Shown one piece after another: positions 52,139 to 60,441 of a stretch of 64,000 nt of DNA. Position 1 is the first letter of the stretch. Each line of letters opens with the position of its first letter. The translations under genes were made by a program, and so were the position numbers. The notes beneath the pieces are model-generated. The model saw nothing but the letters and a program-made list of their open reading frames with translations, was not told where the DNA came from and made no database searches. This DNA comes from an uncultured Bacilli bacterium. Its GTDB lineage: Bacteria > Bacillota_I > Bacilli_A > RF39 > UBA660. Location: contig CAKOHR010000001.1 of assembly GCA_934085825.1 (NCBI GenBank), forward strand, positions 62,001 to 126,000, written 5' to 3'.

Positions 52139-52209
52139 GATGTAAACTTAGTATATAATATGATAAAACACGTGTGTGATGTTGTCATGATAAGGAGAAT
52201 AGGGATATT

Positions 52210-54156
52210 ATGAATAGTAGTAACAGAAAAAATATGATATTAAGTGGAGTAGCAATTACTCTTTTAGTTGCCTTAATTATTGGAGCAACTTATGCCTATT
52301 TTGCAGCACAAACAGGTAACCCAGCATCAGCAGACATCAGAATAAATGCAAATACGGTTGATACATTAACATTTGCAAGTGGTGATCCAATATCCTTTAG
52401 TATTAATCAAGAAAATTTTGCTGAGGGTACTGGTAATCAAACAGGAAGTACATATGCAAGTGCAATACTTACGGCAAATAATAAAACAAACACTGCGACA
52501 GAACATTATTATTTATATTTAAATATAGAAAATAATACATTTAATTATTCAATTAATAGTGACACTCCCGAAATAATAATGACAATAACGGATAATGTTG
52601 GAAATGAAGTAACAGACTTAGTTGGGCTTACATATGTAACAGCAACTGGTGCTGATGGAAACCAAGTAAAAGGATATGATATAACAAATAAAAATGGTTT
52701 ATTTATATTATTTAGAGATAGAGAAATTACAACGACATCAACTAAAGAAGAAAGATGGAATGTAAAAGTAACATTTATAAATTATAATGAGAATCAAGCA
52801 GCAAATGCTGGAAAAAGTATGAGTGCAAAATTAATAATTAGAAAAAATGAATTTAATTATAATATTTCTAAGGCGTGTAGTAATGGCGAAAAATTATCTG
52901 ATTGCATAATTTCACTTAGTGAAAAAGATATAGCAGGTGCTACAAAAGTATATCACCATGATGCAAATCTTGCATATGGAGCCGGAGATAATTCATATAG
53001 GTTTGCTGGAGGAGGACATTCAGATTATTATGTATGTAAATATGATGGTAATGATGTGATGAATACAAATGGGGAAAAAACTCTACCTGAAGTAGATTGT
53101 TCAAATATTTACAAGGTGACATATGGAGCTGAGATTCAGTATGCAGATAATTCATATAGTACAGTTTTTATAAATAAGAAAACAGTAAATTGGGATAGTA
53201 CAAATAGTAAATGTGTTACTTCATCAGGTGATGATGTTAAATCATATGAAAGTGGTACAGTAACACAAGATGCGTGTACCGGAACAGCCTATTATGTGAC
53301 AATTTACGGTGGATACTGGTTAGGAATAGAAGAGGTAGGCGCTGGAGAAGAAGTATTAGTCGGATATGCCGAAAGTGAAGTTAATAATTTTGTGTGTTTT
53401 GGTTCTAATGAAGCATTATGTCCAACAGATAACTTATACAGAATAATTGGAGTAATAGATGGCAAAGTAAAATTAATAAAATATGATTATGCAACTAGTA
53501 GCTTACTTGGAACAGATGGAGAATATGCCAAATATGGAGGAGAATATAGCAAATATTATAAAGGAAATTTAACAACAATGGATTGGTATTACTGGAATAA
53601 TGATAGTAACACTTGGAGTACTAGTTTACTAAATAAGACAAATTTAAACACAAATTTTATTAATAATATGGAAAATGAATGGATAAAAAAAATCGCTACA
53701 ACAATATGGAAGGTTGGTGGAAATTCATATCAAAAAATAAAATTAGCAATTCCAACAATAGCATATCAAAATGAAATTGTAAGCCCAGATCCAACAAGTA
53801 CATCAACAACAGGAGAAACAGTATACACAGCCAAAATAGGATTGATGTACGCATCAGATTATGGATTTGCAGCAGGTCCGAGTGCATGGACAACAACTTT
53901 ATGGGATTATGGTGAAAATGATGAATCTGGAAAATTGATAAGATATGAAAATTGGATGTTTATGGGATATAGAGAATGGACCATAACTCGTCGAAATGAT
54001 AAGTATAGTGTGGCTTTGGTGGAACGTGATGGTAAATTTAATGACACGGGGTATGGAAATAGCTGTGCGGTTCGTCCTGTTTTCTTTTTAGAAAGTTCGG
54101 TTGCATACGCTAGTGGTGATGGAACTTTAGAAAATCCAATTCGCCTCGGGGATTAA
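52210..54156 (+). CDS. Surface protein with TasA-like signal region and lectin-like C-terminal domain (B)
   Basis: A 648-residue protein. The N-terminus LLVALIIGATYAYF resembles the SipW-dependent TasA/CalY signal region. A TasA-like beta domain follows (about 40-215). After a middle part with several cysteines, from about 390 it carries the module shared with the protein at 24553: NLYRIIGVIDGKVKLIK, TTIWKVGG, PTIAYQNEIV, AKIGLMYASDYGFAAGPSAWTTTL, EWTITR, CAVRPVFFLESSVAYASGDG. Codons change from AGA/AT-rich to CGT-type after EWTIT. AAGGAGAATAGGG precedes the ATG. Confidence 0.68.
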   Translation: MNSSNRKNMILSGVAITLLVALIIGATYAYFAAQTGNPASADIRINANTVDTLTFASGDPISFSINQENFAEGTGNQTGSTYASAILTANNKTNTATEHYYLYLNIENNTFNYSINSDTPEIIMTITDNVGNEVTDLVGLTYVTATGADGNQVKGYDITNKNGLFILFRDREITTTSTKEERWNVKVTFINYNENQAANAGKSMSAKLIIRKNEFNYNISKACSNGEKLSDCIISLSEKDIAGATKVYHHDANLAYGAGDNSYRFAGGGHSDYYVCKYDGNDVMNTNGEKTLPEVDCSNIYKVTYGAEIQYADNSYSTVFINKKTVNWDSTNSKCVTSSGDDVKSYESGTVTQDACTGTAYYVTIYGGYWLGIEEVGAGEEVLVGYAESEVNNFVCFGSNEALCPTDNLYRIIGVIDGKVKLIKYDYATSSLLGTDGEYAKYGGEYSKYYKGNLTTMDWYYWNNDSNTWSTSLLNKTNLNTNFINNMENEWIKKIATTIWKVGGNSYQKIKLAIPTIAYQNEIVSPDPTSTSTTGETVYTAKIGLMYASDYGFAAGPSAWTTTLWDYGENDESGKLIRYENWMFMGYREWTITRRNDKYSVALVERDGKFNDTGYGNSCAVRPVFFLESSVAYASGDGTLENPIRLGD

Positions 54157-54210
54157 TGAAAAAATTAGATAAATAATTGCAAAAGATATTAAAAATGTAG
54201 GAAAATAACA

Positions 54211-54239
54211 AAAAACACTTGTCAAAAGTGCTTTTTTTT
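54211..54239 (+). terminator. Terminator of surface protein B, overlapping the tRNA-Met promoter
   Basis: AACACTT pairs with AAGTG(C)TT around GTCAA, followed by T8. Confidence 0.65.
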
Positions 54240-54247
54240 GGTATTAT
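54219..54247 (+). promoter_or_regulatory. Promoter of tRNA-Met
   Basis: TTGTCA at 54219-54224, a 17-nt spacer and TATTAT at 54242-54247. The start is predicted near 54254, 5 nt before the tRNA. Confidence 0.65.
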
Positions 54248-54258
54248 TTAGTAGTCAT

Positions 54259-54335
54259 GGCGAGATAGCTCAGCTGGCTAGAGCATCCGGTTCATACCCG
54301 GCAGGTCGAGAGTTCGAATCTCCCTCTCGCTACCA
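54259..54335 (+). tRNA. tRNA-Met, elongator type (anticodon CAT)
   Basis: Complete cloverleaf. Acceptor GGCGAGA pairs with TCTCGCT, the D arm is AGCTCAGCTGGCTAGAGC, the anticodon loop TTCATAC gives CAT, the T loop is TTCGAAT, and CCA is encoded. The first acceptor pair is a G-U wobble, not the C-A mismatch of initiator tRNA, and there is no triple G-C run in the anticodon stem. It is therefore elongator Met. Confidence 0.96.
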
Positions 54336-54366
54336 ATTTGAAATAAATATTTTTTTATATAAAAAA

Positions 54367-54550
54367 GAAACATTTGATTTGGTCGTCCGATGTCATCTTT
54401 TACTGCTAATGATGTTTACTTGAATATTTATTATAACAAGTAAACATTTTTTTAATATTCCAAAAATTTTACTTATTAGACTCACCTCCATAAATAATTA
54501 TTTAATGGGAAGTAATATAATTACTATTGGTAATAAAAATCAAATGTTTC
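54367..54550. repeat. MITE-like element 2 with 14-bp terminal inverted repeats
   Basis: GAAACATTTGATTT (54367-54380) and its reverse complement (54537-54550) bound 184 bp without a gene. The inner terminator hairpin GTTTACTTG/CAAGTAAAC (54414-54422, 54437-54445, then T7) is as in element 1. The extra 70 bp lies on the right side. It begins about 30 nt after tRNA-Met, a typical insertion place. Confidence 0.7.
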
Positions 54551-54652
54551 GAAAAATATTTTAACAAATAAATTGTATTTAGTAAAGAAAAATTTACTAT
54601 GTGGTAAATAAAATTGTAAGTTCCCGTTTAAGTTAAAATGGGAATTAAGTCT

Positions 54653-54681
54653 TTAACAAAAGAAAATGAACATGATATAAT
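54653..54681 (+). promoter_or_regulatory. Promoter of the structured RNA
   Basis: TTAACA, a 17-nt spacer and TATAAT. The expected start is at about 54688, exactly where the closing stem begins. Confidence 0.65.
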
Positions 54682-54687
54682 ATGACT

Positions 54688-54793
54688 ATTACCTTGGGGA
54701 TAAGGCAACGCTGAGGAGCGACCTGAGCACTTGGTAATGCTATGCAAAAAGAAGCAAATCTTATATTCAAATGAGATGCTTCTCTTTTTTTGT
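54688..54793 (+). ncRNA. Putative structured small RNA, family unknown
   Basis: ATTACC (54688-54693) pairs with GGTAAT (54733-54738). Inside, AGG pairs with CCT and CGCT-GAGG-AGCG forms a tetraloop hairpin. A second domain is a terminator: AGAAGC..ATCT pairs with AGAT..GCTTCT, followed by T7 (about 54750-54792). With its own promoter this is a complete transcription unit of about 105 nt. It lacks the SRP RNA GGAA-loop consensus, the tmRNA tRNA-like ends and any known riboswitch core that I recognise. Confidence 0.55.
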
Positions 54794-54822
54794 TTCTTTT
54801 TTGCTAGCAATAATGCGTTAAA

Positions 54823-54852
54823 CCTCGGGGTTTGGGGCAGAGCCCCATTTGC
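54823..54852 (+). other. GC-rich palindrome before the IS30 transposase
   Basis: TGGGGC-AGA-GCCCCA, preceded by CCTCGGGGTT, stands out in AT-rich surroundings. Similar GGGG/CCCC palindromes flank mobile genes in Firmicutes. It is about 70 nt before the transposase ATG and could block readthrough transcription. Confidence 0.45.
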
Positions 54853-54920
54853 AATTTCATCTTATTTTTTGTAAAATATACACTTGTGGTTTGTTTGTCA
54901 ATCAGGGAGGAAAAAATATA

Positions 54921-56164
54921 ATGACAACAAATTATGTTCATTTAAATAAAGAACAAAGAAGCACTATTGAATATTTAATTAGTCAAGGTCATAATTTTAC
55001 ATACATAGCAAATGCAATTAAAGTGGATAGAACCACAATATCTAAAGAGATTAAAAGAAACAGATATGTTAAAAATAGTCCGTTTTCTGAATATAGTAAA
55101 ACAGGCATTGAAAGAGCATCTAAATCTTGTGCAATTTTATCTAAACCACCATATTGTTGTAACAATTGTAAAAATAAAAGTTTTTGCACTAAAGCACATT
55201 TATATTATAATGCATCCAAGGCACAAAAACACTATGAACAACAGTTAGTTGAAACAAGACAAGGGTTAGATATTACTAAAGAGGAAATAGATGAAATAAA
55301 TGAAATAAATAGAATAATTATTCCTTTAGTAAAGAATAAAAAGCAAAGTATTAATCAAGTATTTGCTAATCATTCTGATATTTTAAATATGTCAAAGCCA
55401 ACATTTTATAAAAACGTTGATTTACAAGTAATTATGCTTACTAATCTGGATTTGCCAAAGAAAGTAAAGTATAAAAAAAGAAAAGAAAACAATAACAAAC
55501 AATAAAAAAAGCACTTGCTTTATCAATTGGAAGAACGTTTGAAGATTATGTTATAAAAATTGAAAAAGAAAAAAATTTAAATATATGGCAACTAGACACA
55601 GTTATTGAAAAAAATTCTGATAGCAAAGTATTAATGACTTTCTTATTTGTTAAAACCAACTATATGGTTATTAGATTACTAGATAAAAAATGCATTGAAT
55701 GTGTAGATAAGGAGTTTGACAAAATTAGAAACTCTTTTGGAAGCGATGGATACAAAAAATATGTTGAAGCAATTTTAACTGATAATGGTACAGAGTTTTT
55801 TGATCCGATTCATTTAGAAAATGATTTAGACACTGGGGAAAAATTAACTTCACTTTATTATTGTCACCCGAATTCGCCGGAAGAAAAATCTGAAATAGAA
55901 TGTAATCATAAATATATAAGATATTTTCTACCAAAATCATCTAGTTTTGAAACATTAACAAAAGAACAGGTCAAAGAAATCGAAGACAACATCAACAATG
56001 TACCTAGAGAAATATTAGGAGATAAGTCTCCATATGAACTTACAAAGAAAATGTATCCAGAGTTAACTGAAATATTAGATGCAAATTATATTGAGCCTGA
56101 TGAAGTCACTTTAAATCCAGATGATATTTTCAAAAAAGATATCAAAACAAAAGAAGAAGATTAA
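54921..56164 (+). pseudogene. IS30-family transposase with frameshift
   Basis: The first part (54921-55505) starts MTTNYVHLNKEQRSTIEYLI and has the helix-turn-helix with TYIANAIKVDRTTISKEIKRN and a CCNNC...C motif. It ends at a TAA at 55503. The -1 frame then continues at KKALALSIGRTFEDYV and runs to 56164. It contains the DDE triad: WQLDTV, LTDNGTEF and SEIECNHKYIR. The TAA precedes the A7 run, so normal programmed slippage on that run cannot bypass it; a one-base change is likely. GGGAGG precedes the ATG. Confidence 0.8.
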
Positions 56165-56483
56165 TTTCTCCTTCTTAGTTGGCAAACAAGCCACATTCAA
56201 CAAAACATATAACATGTACGGGAACTTAGTTGTGAAAAGACAAAATTACGTACACTTTTTCACGTGTCATAAATTCCTTTACAGGTATTATTTTAACATA
56301 TTTTTTTAAAATTGCTAGTATTTTTTATCAAAAAATGCTGATATTTTCTGAATTTTTATGGTTCTTTATAAAAAGTGGGAACTTTCAACTTAATTTTTCC
56401 AAAATTTACTATGCGCAACTAAAAGTTGATAGAGATTAGTTATTATATATTATAAAATTAGCTAAAGAAAAGGAGGTCTTCAT
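56165..56483. other. Gap after the IS30 transposase
   Basis: No gene is seen. It contains the probable IS right end (about 56371-56388), a partial GGGAACTTAGTT copy at about 56220, and an AT-rich promoter region (TTGATA, then TATTATAAAA) before the XRE gene. Confidence 0.4.
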
Positions 56484-57398
56484 ATGAATTTCGGAGACAA
56501 TTTAAAAAAATTAAGAACAAGTATAGGGATGTCACAAGAAAAACTAGCGGAAAAAGTTAATGTTTCAAGACAATCCGTAAGTAAATGGGAAACTGGTGAT
56601 GCATATCCAGAAATGAATAATTTATTAGAACTATGTAAAATATTTCATTGTAAAATTAATGATTTAGTTAATGATAGTATACTTGATGTAAATAATTTAG
56701 ATGATGAAGTAAAAAGTAAGGTAATAAGTTTAAAAAAAGAAGAAAGTAAGAAAATGAAAATATTAAGTAAAATAATATCTACATTTTCTAAAATAGGAAG
56801 AATTTTATGTTATGTTTCTATACCATTTGTTATACTTGCTATAATTATTATCCCATTTTTAGTAAGTGAATTAGAAGTTAAAAATAATGAAATTAGTATA
56901 AGCTCATCTGATAGTAAAATATCTATTTTGGATAAAGGTGATAAACTAGTGCTTAAAGCTGGTAATATAACTCTTGGTGAAACATCTAAAGATGTAGCTC
57001 AAACTAAAATAATTGATGTTTTAGAAAATAATAGTAAAGTTCTAGTTATAACTTATGTAGAAATAGGTTTTATTGTTTTAATTGTAACACTAGTTTTAAT
57101 ATCAATTATTCTAAAATGTTTAGAAACAATATTTAGAAATATAAATAAAGGTGATAATCCATTTACTTTAGAAAGTGTTCATCTTATTAAGAAAATGGCA
57201 TACATGATGATTACAATAATTGTTATATCTAATCTCGGAGGTATGATATTTGAGATTTTACTTAACTCTGATTTAGACATGGAAATTGAAATTTTTGATT
57301 TAGTACAAATTTTATTCTTATTTAGTTTATCTTATATTTTTGAATATGGAAGGTTGTTAAGCATAGATAGAAATGCTAAGATATATGGAGATTTATAA
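56484..57398 (+). CDS. XRE-family regulator with C-terminal DUF2975-like membrane domain
   Basis: A 304-residue protein. Residues 1-62 are a Cro/C1-type helix-turn-helix (LKKLRTSIGMSQEKLAEKVNVSRQSVSKWETG). After a linker come four membrane helices; INKGDNPFTLESVHLIKKMAY is typical of DUF2975. It is thus a membrane-bound DNA-binding protein that may respond to an envelope signal. AAGGAGG precedes the ATG, and the stop overlaps the next gene (TAATG), its likely partner. Confidence 0.82.
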   Translation: MNFGDNLKKLRTSIGMSQEKLAEKVNVSRQSVSKWETGDAYPEMNNLLELCKIFHCKINDLVNDSILDVNNLDDEVKSKVISLKKEESKKMKILSKIISTFSKIGRILCYVSIPFVILAIIIIPFLVSELEVKNNEISISSSDSKISILDKGDKLVLKAGNITLGETSKDVAQTKIIDVLENNSKVLVITYVEIGFIVLIVTLVLISIILKCLETIFRNINKGDNPFTLESVHLIKKMAYMMITIIVISNLGGMIFEILLNSDLDMEIEIFDLVQILFLFSLSYIFEYGRLLSIDRNAKIYGDL

Positions 57399-57649
57399 TG
57401 AATAAAGAAAAATTTATTGAAGAGTTATCTAATAAAACAAAACTTACAAAAGAAGAATCTTTAAAGGTGAATAATATACTTGAAAATAATTTCTTTATAA
57501 GTAAAAAATATAAAGATAAAATAATAAGTGAAATAGTTATAAATTTAAATGTTAGTATTGATGAAGCCACTAGAATATATAATGAAGCAAAAGATATAAT
57601 TGGAAGTGAAATAAAAAATAAATTAAAACATCCATTTAAAAAGAGATAG
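57398..57649 (+). CDS. Small soluble protein coupled to the XRE regulator
   Basis: An 83-residue, mostly helical, lysine- and glutamate-rich protein (KFIEELSNKTKLTKEESLKVN, IIGSEIKNKL), with no membrane segment or known motif. Coupled translation with the upstream regulator suggests a joint role. Followed by a strong terminator. Confidence 0.6.
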   Translation: MNKEKFIEELSNKTKLTKEESLKVNNILENNFFISKKYKDKIISEIVINLNVSIDEATRIYNEAKDIIGSEIKNKLKHPFKKR

Positions 57650-57673
57650 ATTTAAAAACTATCTCAATTTTTT
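57643..57673. terminator. Terminator between the XRE operon and glmS
   Basis: GAGATAG (57643-57649) pairs with CTATCTC (57659-57665), followed by T6 and preceded by A-rich sequence, so it can serve both strands. Confidence 0.8.
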
Positions 57674-59471
57674 ATTCAACAGTAACAGATTTAGCTAGGT
57701 TTCTAGGTTTATCTATATCACAACCATTACTTTTGGCAACTTCATATGCTAATAATTGAAGTGGAATTATGGTAAGAATAGATTCTAAAATTGGATGAAG
57801 TTTTTTAATAACAATTATTTCATCATAAAAGTTTTCTTTTGGAATGTTATTTGTAACAAGTATTACATATGCTCCTCGTGCTTTAACTTCTTTAATGTTA
57901 CTGATAGTTTTTTCGTTTAATTCTTCATCTGTTGAAATTGCAATTACTGGAGTATCTTTTTCTATCAATGAAATAGTTCCATGTTTTAATTCACCAGCTT
58001 GATAAGCTACACTATTAATATAAGATATTTCTTTTAATTTTAAAGAGGCTTCCATACAAAGCGCATAATCAATACCTCTACCTATGAAAAATATTTCTTT
58101 TTTATTAAATATTTGTTTTGCCACTTGTATGTACATTTCATTTTTAATTGTGTCTTTAATATATGTAGGCATTTTTGTAATTTCATCTTTTATTTTTACA
58201 AATTCCTTTTCGTTTATTAATTTATTATTATATCCTAGATAAATTGTTAGTAAACTAAATATGGCTAGTTGAGCTAAATATGCTTTTGTTGTTGCTACCG
58301 CTATTTCAAATCCTGCTTTTATATAAATAGTATGATCGGCTTCGCGGGCAATGGATGAACCAATTACATTTACAATTGCCATAGTCGTAATACCATCTTC
58401 TTTAGCTTTTCTAAGAGCTGCAAGAGTATCTGCAGTTTCACCAGATTGGGAAACTAGTATGACTAGTGTGTCCTTGTCATAAAAGCATTTTTTATATCGG
58501 TATTCGCTTGCTACTTCAACATTTACAGGAATATTTGCATAATTTTCAATTAGATATTTACCAACAACACCCGTATGATATGCAGATCCACAAGCTACAA
58601 TATCTATTTTTTTGAAATTTTTTATAAAACCAAAGTTTTTTTCTAAAGAGTTTATTGTACCATCAAAGTAATAATTAATTGTATCATTAAATACTTTATC
58701 TTGTTCATTTATTTCTTTTAACATAAAATGTTCGAATCCAGCTTTTGTGGCAGCATCCATTGTGCCTTCAAAAGCTTTAATTTCTTTTTTTGCTTCATTT
58801 AAATCTTTGTCATATACTGTAATTTTGTTTTTATCAAGTTTTACTATGTCATATTCATCAAGTAGCATATATTTATTTGTAAAAGCAAGTATTGCTGGAA
58901 CATCAGATGCTACATAGTATCCATCTTCACCTATGGCAGCGATCAATGGACTAGCACATCTTGTTGCATATAATTTGTCATCACCATCTACTAAAACTGC
59001 AAAAGCGTATGAGCCTCTAATTAATTTACTAGCTTCATGTAAAGTTTCTATCATATTTTGTTTTTCTTTGTATAAACTATCGAGTAGGGCAGCTGCTACT
59101 TCGGTGTCTGTTTCACTTTTAAATTCGTAGCCTTTTTTTATTAGTTTGTCTTTTATTTCTATATAATTTTCAATAATTCCATTGTGTACTAAAGTAATGA
59201 CTCCTGATTTATGAGGATGAGCATTAATTTTATTTGCTTCTCCATGGGTTGCCCATCTTGTATGACCAATTCCTAAATTGGAATTGGCGTCCATATTAAC
59301 AACGTCTTTTAAATTTTTTATTTTCCCTTTTTCTTTTATAATTTGTACTGTATTATTTTCTACGTAAGCAATACCAGCAGAATCGTACCCCCTGTATTCT
59401 AGAGCTTCTAAAGCTCCAATAAGTCTTGGAACACATTTTTTAGTTCCGTTATATCCAATAATTCCACACAT
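57672..59471 (-). CDS. glmS: Glutamine--fructose-6-phosphate aminotransferase
   Basis: Makes glucosamine-6-phosphate, the first step to UDP-GlcNAc for peptidoglycan. The catalytic Cys2 follows the start methionine (MCGIIGY). The glutaminase domain has EYRGYDSAGIA and GHTRWATHGE. Two SIS domains follow, with ACGSAYHTG, VSQSGETADTLAAL and SYQAGELKHG-like AYQAGELKHG. The end, DKPRNLAKSVTVE, is diagnostic. The 599-residue length is normal. Its leader carries the glmS ribozyme. Confidence 0.97.
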   Translation of the reverse strand: MCGIIGYNGTKKCVPRLIGALEALEYRGYDSAGIAYVENNTVQIIKEKGKIKNLKDVVNMDANSNLGIGHTRWATHGEANKINAHPHKSGVITLVHNGIIENYIEIKDKLIKKGYEFKSETDTEVAAALLDSLYKEKQNMIETLHEASKLIRGSYAFAVLVDGDDKLYATRCASPLIAAIGEDGYYVASDVPAILAFTNKYMLLDEYDIVKLDKNKITVYDKDLNEAKKEIKAFEGTMDAATKAGFEHFMLKEINEQDKVFNDTINYYFDGTINSLEKNFGFIKNFKKIDIVACGSAYHTGVVGKYLIENYANIPVNVEVASEYRYKKCFYDKDTLVILVSQSGETADTLAALRKAKEDGITTMAIVNVIGSSIAREADHTIYIKAGFEIAVATTKAYLAQLAIFSLLTIYLGYNNKLINEKEFVKIKDEITKMPTYIKDTIKNEMYIQVAKQIFNKKEIFFIGRGIDYALCMEASLKLKEISYINSVAYQAGELKHGTISLIEKDTPVIAISTDEELNEKTISNIKEVKARGAYVILVTNNIPKENFYDEIIVIKKLHPILESILTIIPLQLLAYEVAKSNGCDIDKPRNLAKSVTVE

Positions 59472-59539
59472 TTAAAAAATCCTTTCTTTAATGTATGTGA
59501 TATATTTTTTATTACAATGTTGATTTTGCTTTTTGTAAT

Positions 59540-59626
59540 ATATCTGACGATTATACAAACCGTGATGCATCCGCCGAATGTTCGATAAACATCATCCTCG
59601 TTAACCTCAGGGGTCTGGCGCTAACA
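59540..59626 (-). ncRNA. glmS ribozyme
   Basis: On the minus strand the leader contains AGCGCCAG, ACGAGGATGATGTTTATCG (core strand), then TTCGGCGGATG and CATCACGG, the conserved core of the glmS self-cleaving riboswitch. Cleavage is expected between A (59622) and G (59621) of AGCGCC. Glucosamine-6-phosphate acts as cofactor, and the cut transcript is degraded, which closes a feedback loop. Confidence 0.93.
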
Positions 59627-59665
59627 AATAATTTTACCTCCATCAATTATTTTGTTTTCATTTTC

Positions 59666-59694
59666 ATTATAATATATGCAAAATAAAAAGTCAA
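59666..59694 (-). promoter_or_regulatory. Promoter of the glmS ribozyme and gene
   Basis: On the minus strand TTGACT, a 17-nt spacer and TATAAT. The start is near 59659, about 35 nt before the ribozyme core. Confidence 0.7.
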
Positions 59695-59773
59695 AAAGTT
59701 TTATATTAATGTTTACAGCTAATTATAGATGGTAATTAATTAAAAAGAAATATTTTGAAGTTTTAGCAGGCTC

Positions 59774-59802
59774 TAGACACGTAACTTCATTTATTGTATA
59801 AT
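59774..59802 (+). promoter_or_regulatory. Promoter of the DUF308 gene
   Basis: TAGACA, a 17-nt spacer and TATAAT, 17 nt before the ATG. Confidence 0.6.
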
Positions 59803-59819
59803 TGATGTGGTGACGCAAA

Positions 59820-60371
59820 ATGGTTAAAGTTGAAGGTACTTTAGAAAAGAAAAATTCAAATAAGAAAAATACAAATTATAGTAAGGAAGAATTAACAAGG
59901 ACCTTAATTATGGGACTCGTTGGTTTAATTTTGGTTCTTATGCCAGAAGAGTTAAATAAAATTTTAGGTATTTTAGTCGGTGTGGTGTTATTGGTTATGG
60001 GACTTATTAATATTTATAATTATATTCAAAGCAAAGTTGGCTTTACGTCAAGTTTAGTAAGTGGAATTCTTTACACTCTTCTTGGTATTATTATTTTAAT
60101 TTCTCCGGGATCTGTTGTAAGAAGTATTGCGATAGGTATTGGGATAGTTCTTGCAATAACTGGTTTATCTAAAGTAAAGATGTCTTTTACATTGAAAAGT
60201 ATTAATACAAATTGGATAGGGACTTTAATAATTGGAATTATAATAACAATTTTAGGAATGATTTTAATATTTAATCCATTTTCTGGCGACGCTATAACTA
60301 AATTTGCTGGTGCTTTTCTAGTAGTGGTTGCTATATTTGATTTAATTGATAATTATATTTTGCAAAAATAA
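59820..60371 (+). CDS. DUF308 (HdeD-like) membrane protein
   Basis: A 183-residue protein. A lysine-rich cytoplasmic start is followed by six short membrane helices in three pairs, with the repeated glycine-rich pattern IMGLVGLILVL, SGILYTLLGIIILISPG and GTLIIGIIITILGMILIFNP. This is the DUF308/HdeD layout. Acid resistance is known only for the enteric HdeD, so no function is inferred. GTGGTGA precedes the ATG. Confidence 0.82.
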   Translation: MVKVEGTLEKKNSNKKNTNYSKEELTRTLIMGLVGLILVLMPEELNKILGILVGVVLLVMGLINIYNYIQSKVGFTSSLVSGILYTLLGIIILISPGSVVRSIAIGIGIVLAITGLSKVKMSFTLKSINTNWIGTLIIGIIITILGMILIFNPFSGDAITKFAGAFLVVVAIFDLIDNYILQK

Positions 60372-60441
60372 CTGAAAAGTTATTTTTTTAAACTTTAAAA
60401 AATTAGTAATGTGTGATAAACTTATTATAGTGGTGAAGCGT

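Larger units (their letters stand above)
54614..56388 (+). mobile_element. IS30-family element (tentative ends)
   Basis: Imperfect inverted ends are seen: TTGTAAGTTCCCGTTT at 54614 and, on the other strand, TTGAAAGTTCCCACTTTT ending at 56388. Between them lie an RNA-like unit, a GC-rich palindrome and the broken transposase. The size, about 1.78 kb, is long for IS30, so the true left end could be nearer the transposase. Confidence 0.4.

Noticed and set aside
54238..54423. A 61-residue plus-strand gene
   Set aside because: It reads straight through tRNA-Met and into the MITE-like element.
54688..54738. SRP (4.5S) RNA
   Set aside because: The conserved domain IV sequence with its GGAA loop and asymmetric AGCAGCC-type strand is absent.
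55490..55511. Programmed -1 frameshift in the IS30 transposase
   Set aside because: The zero-frame TAA lies before the A7 run and the -1 frame has its own stop at 55493, so slippage at the run cannot join the frames.
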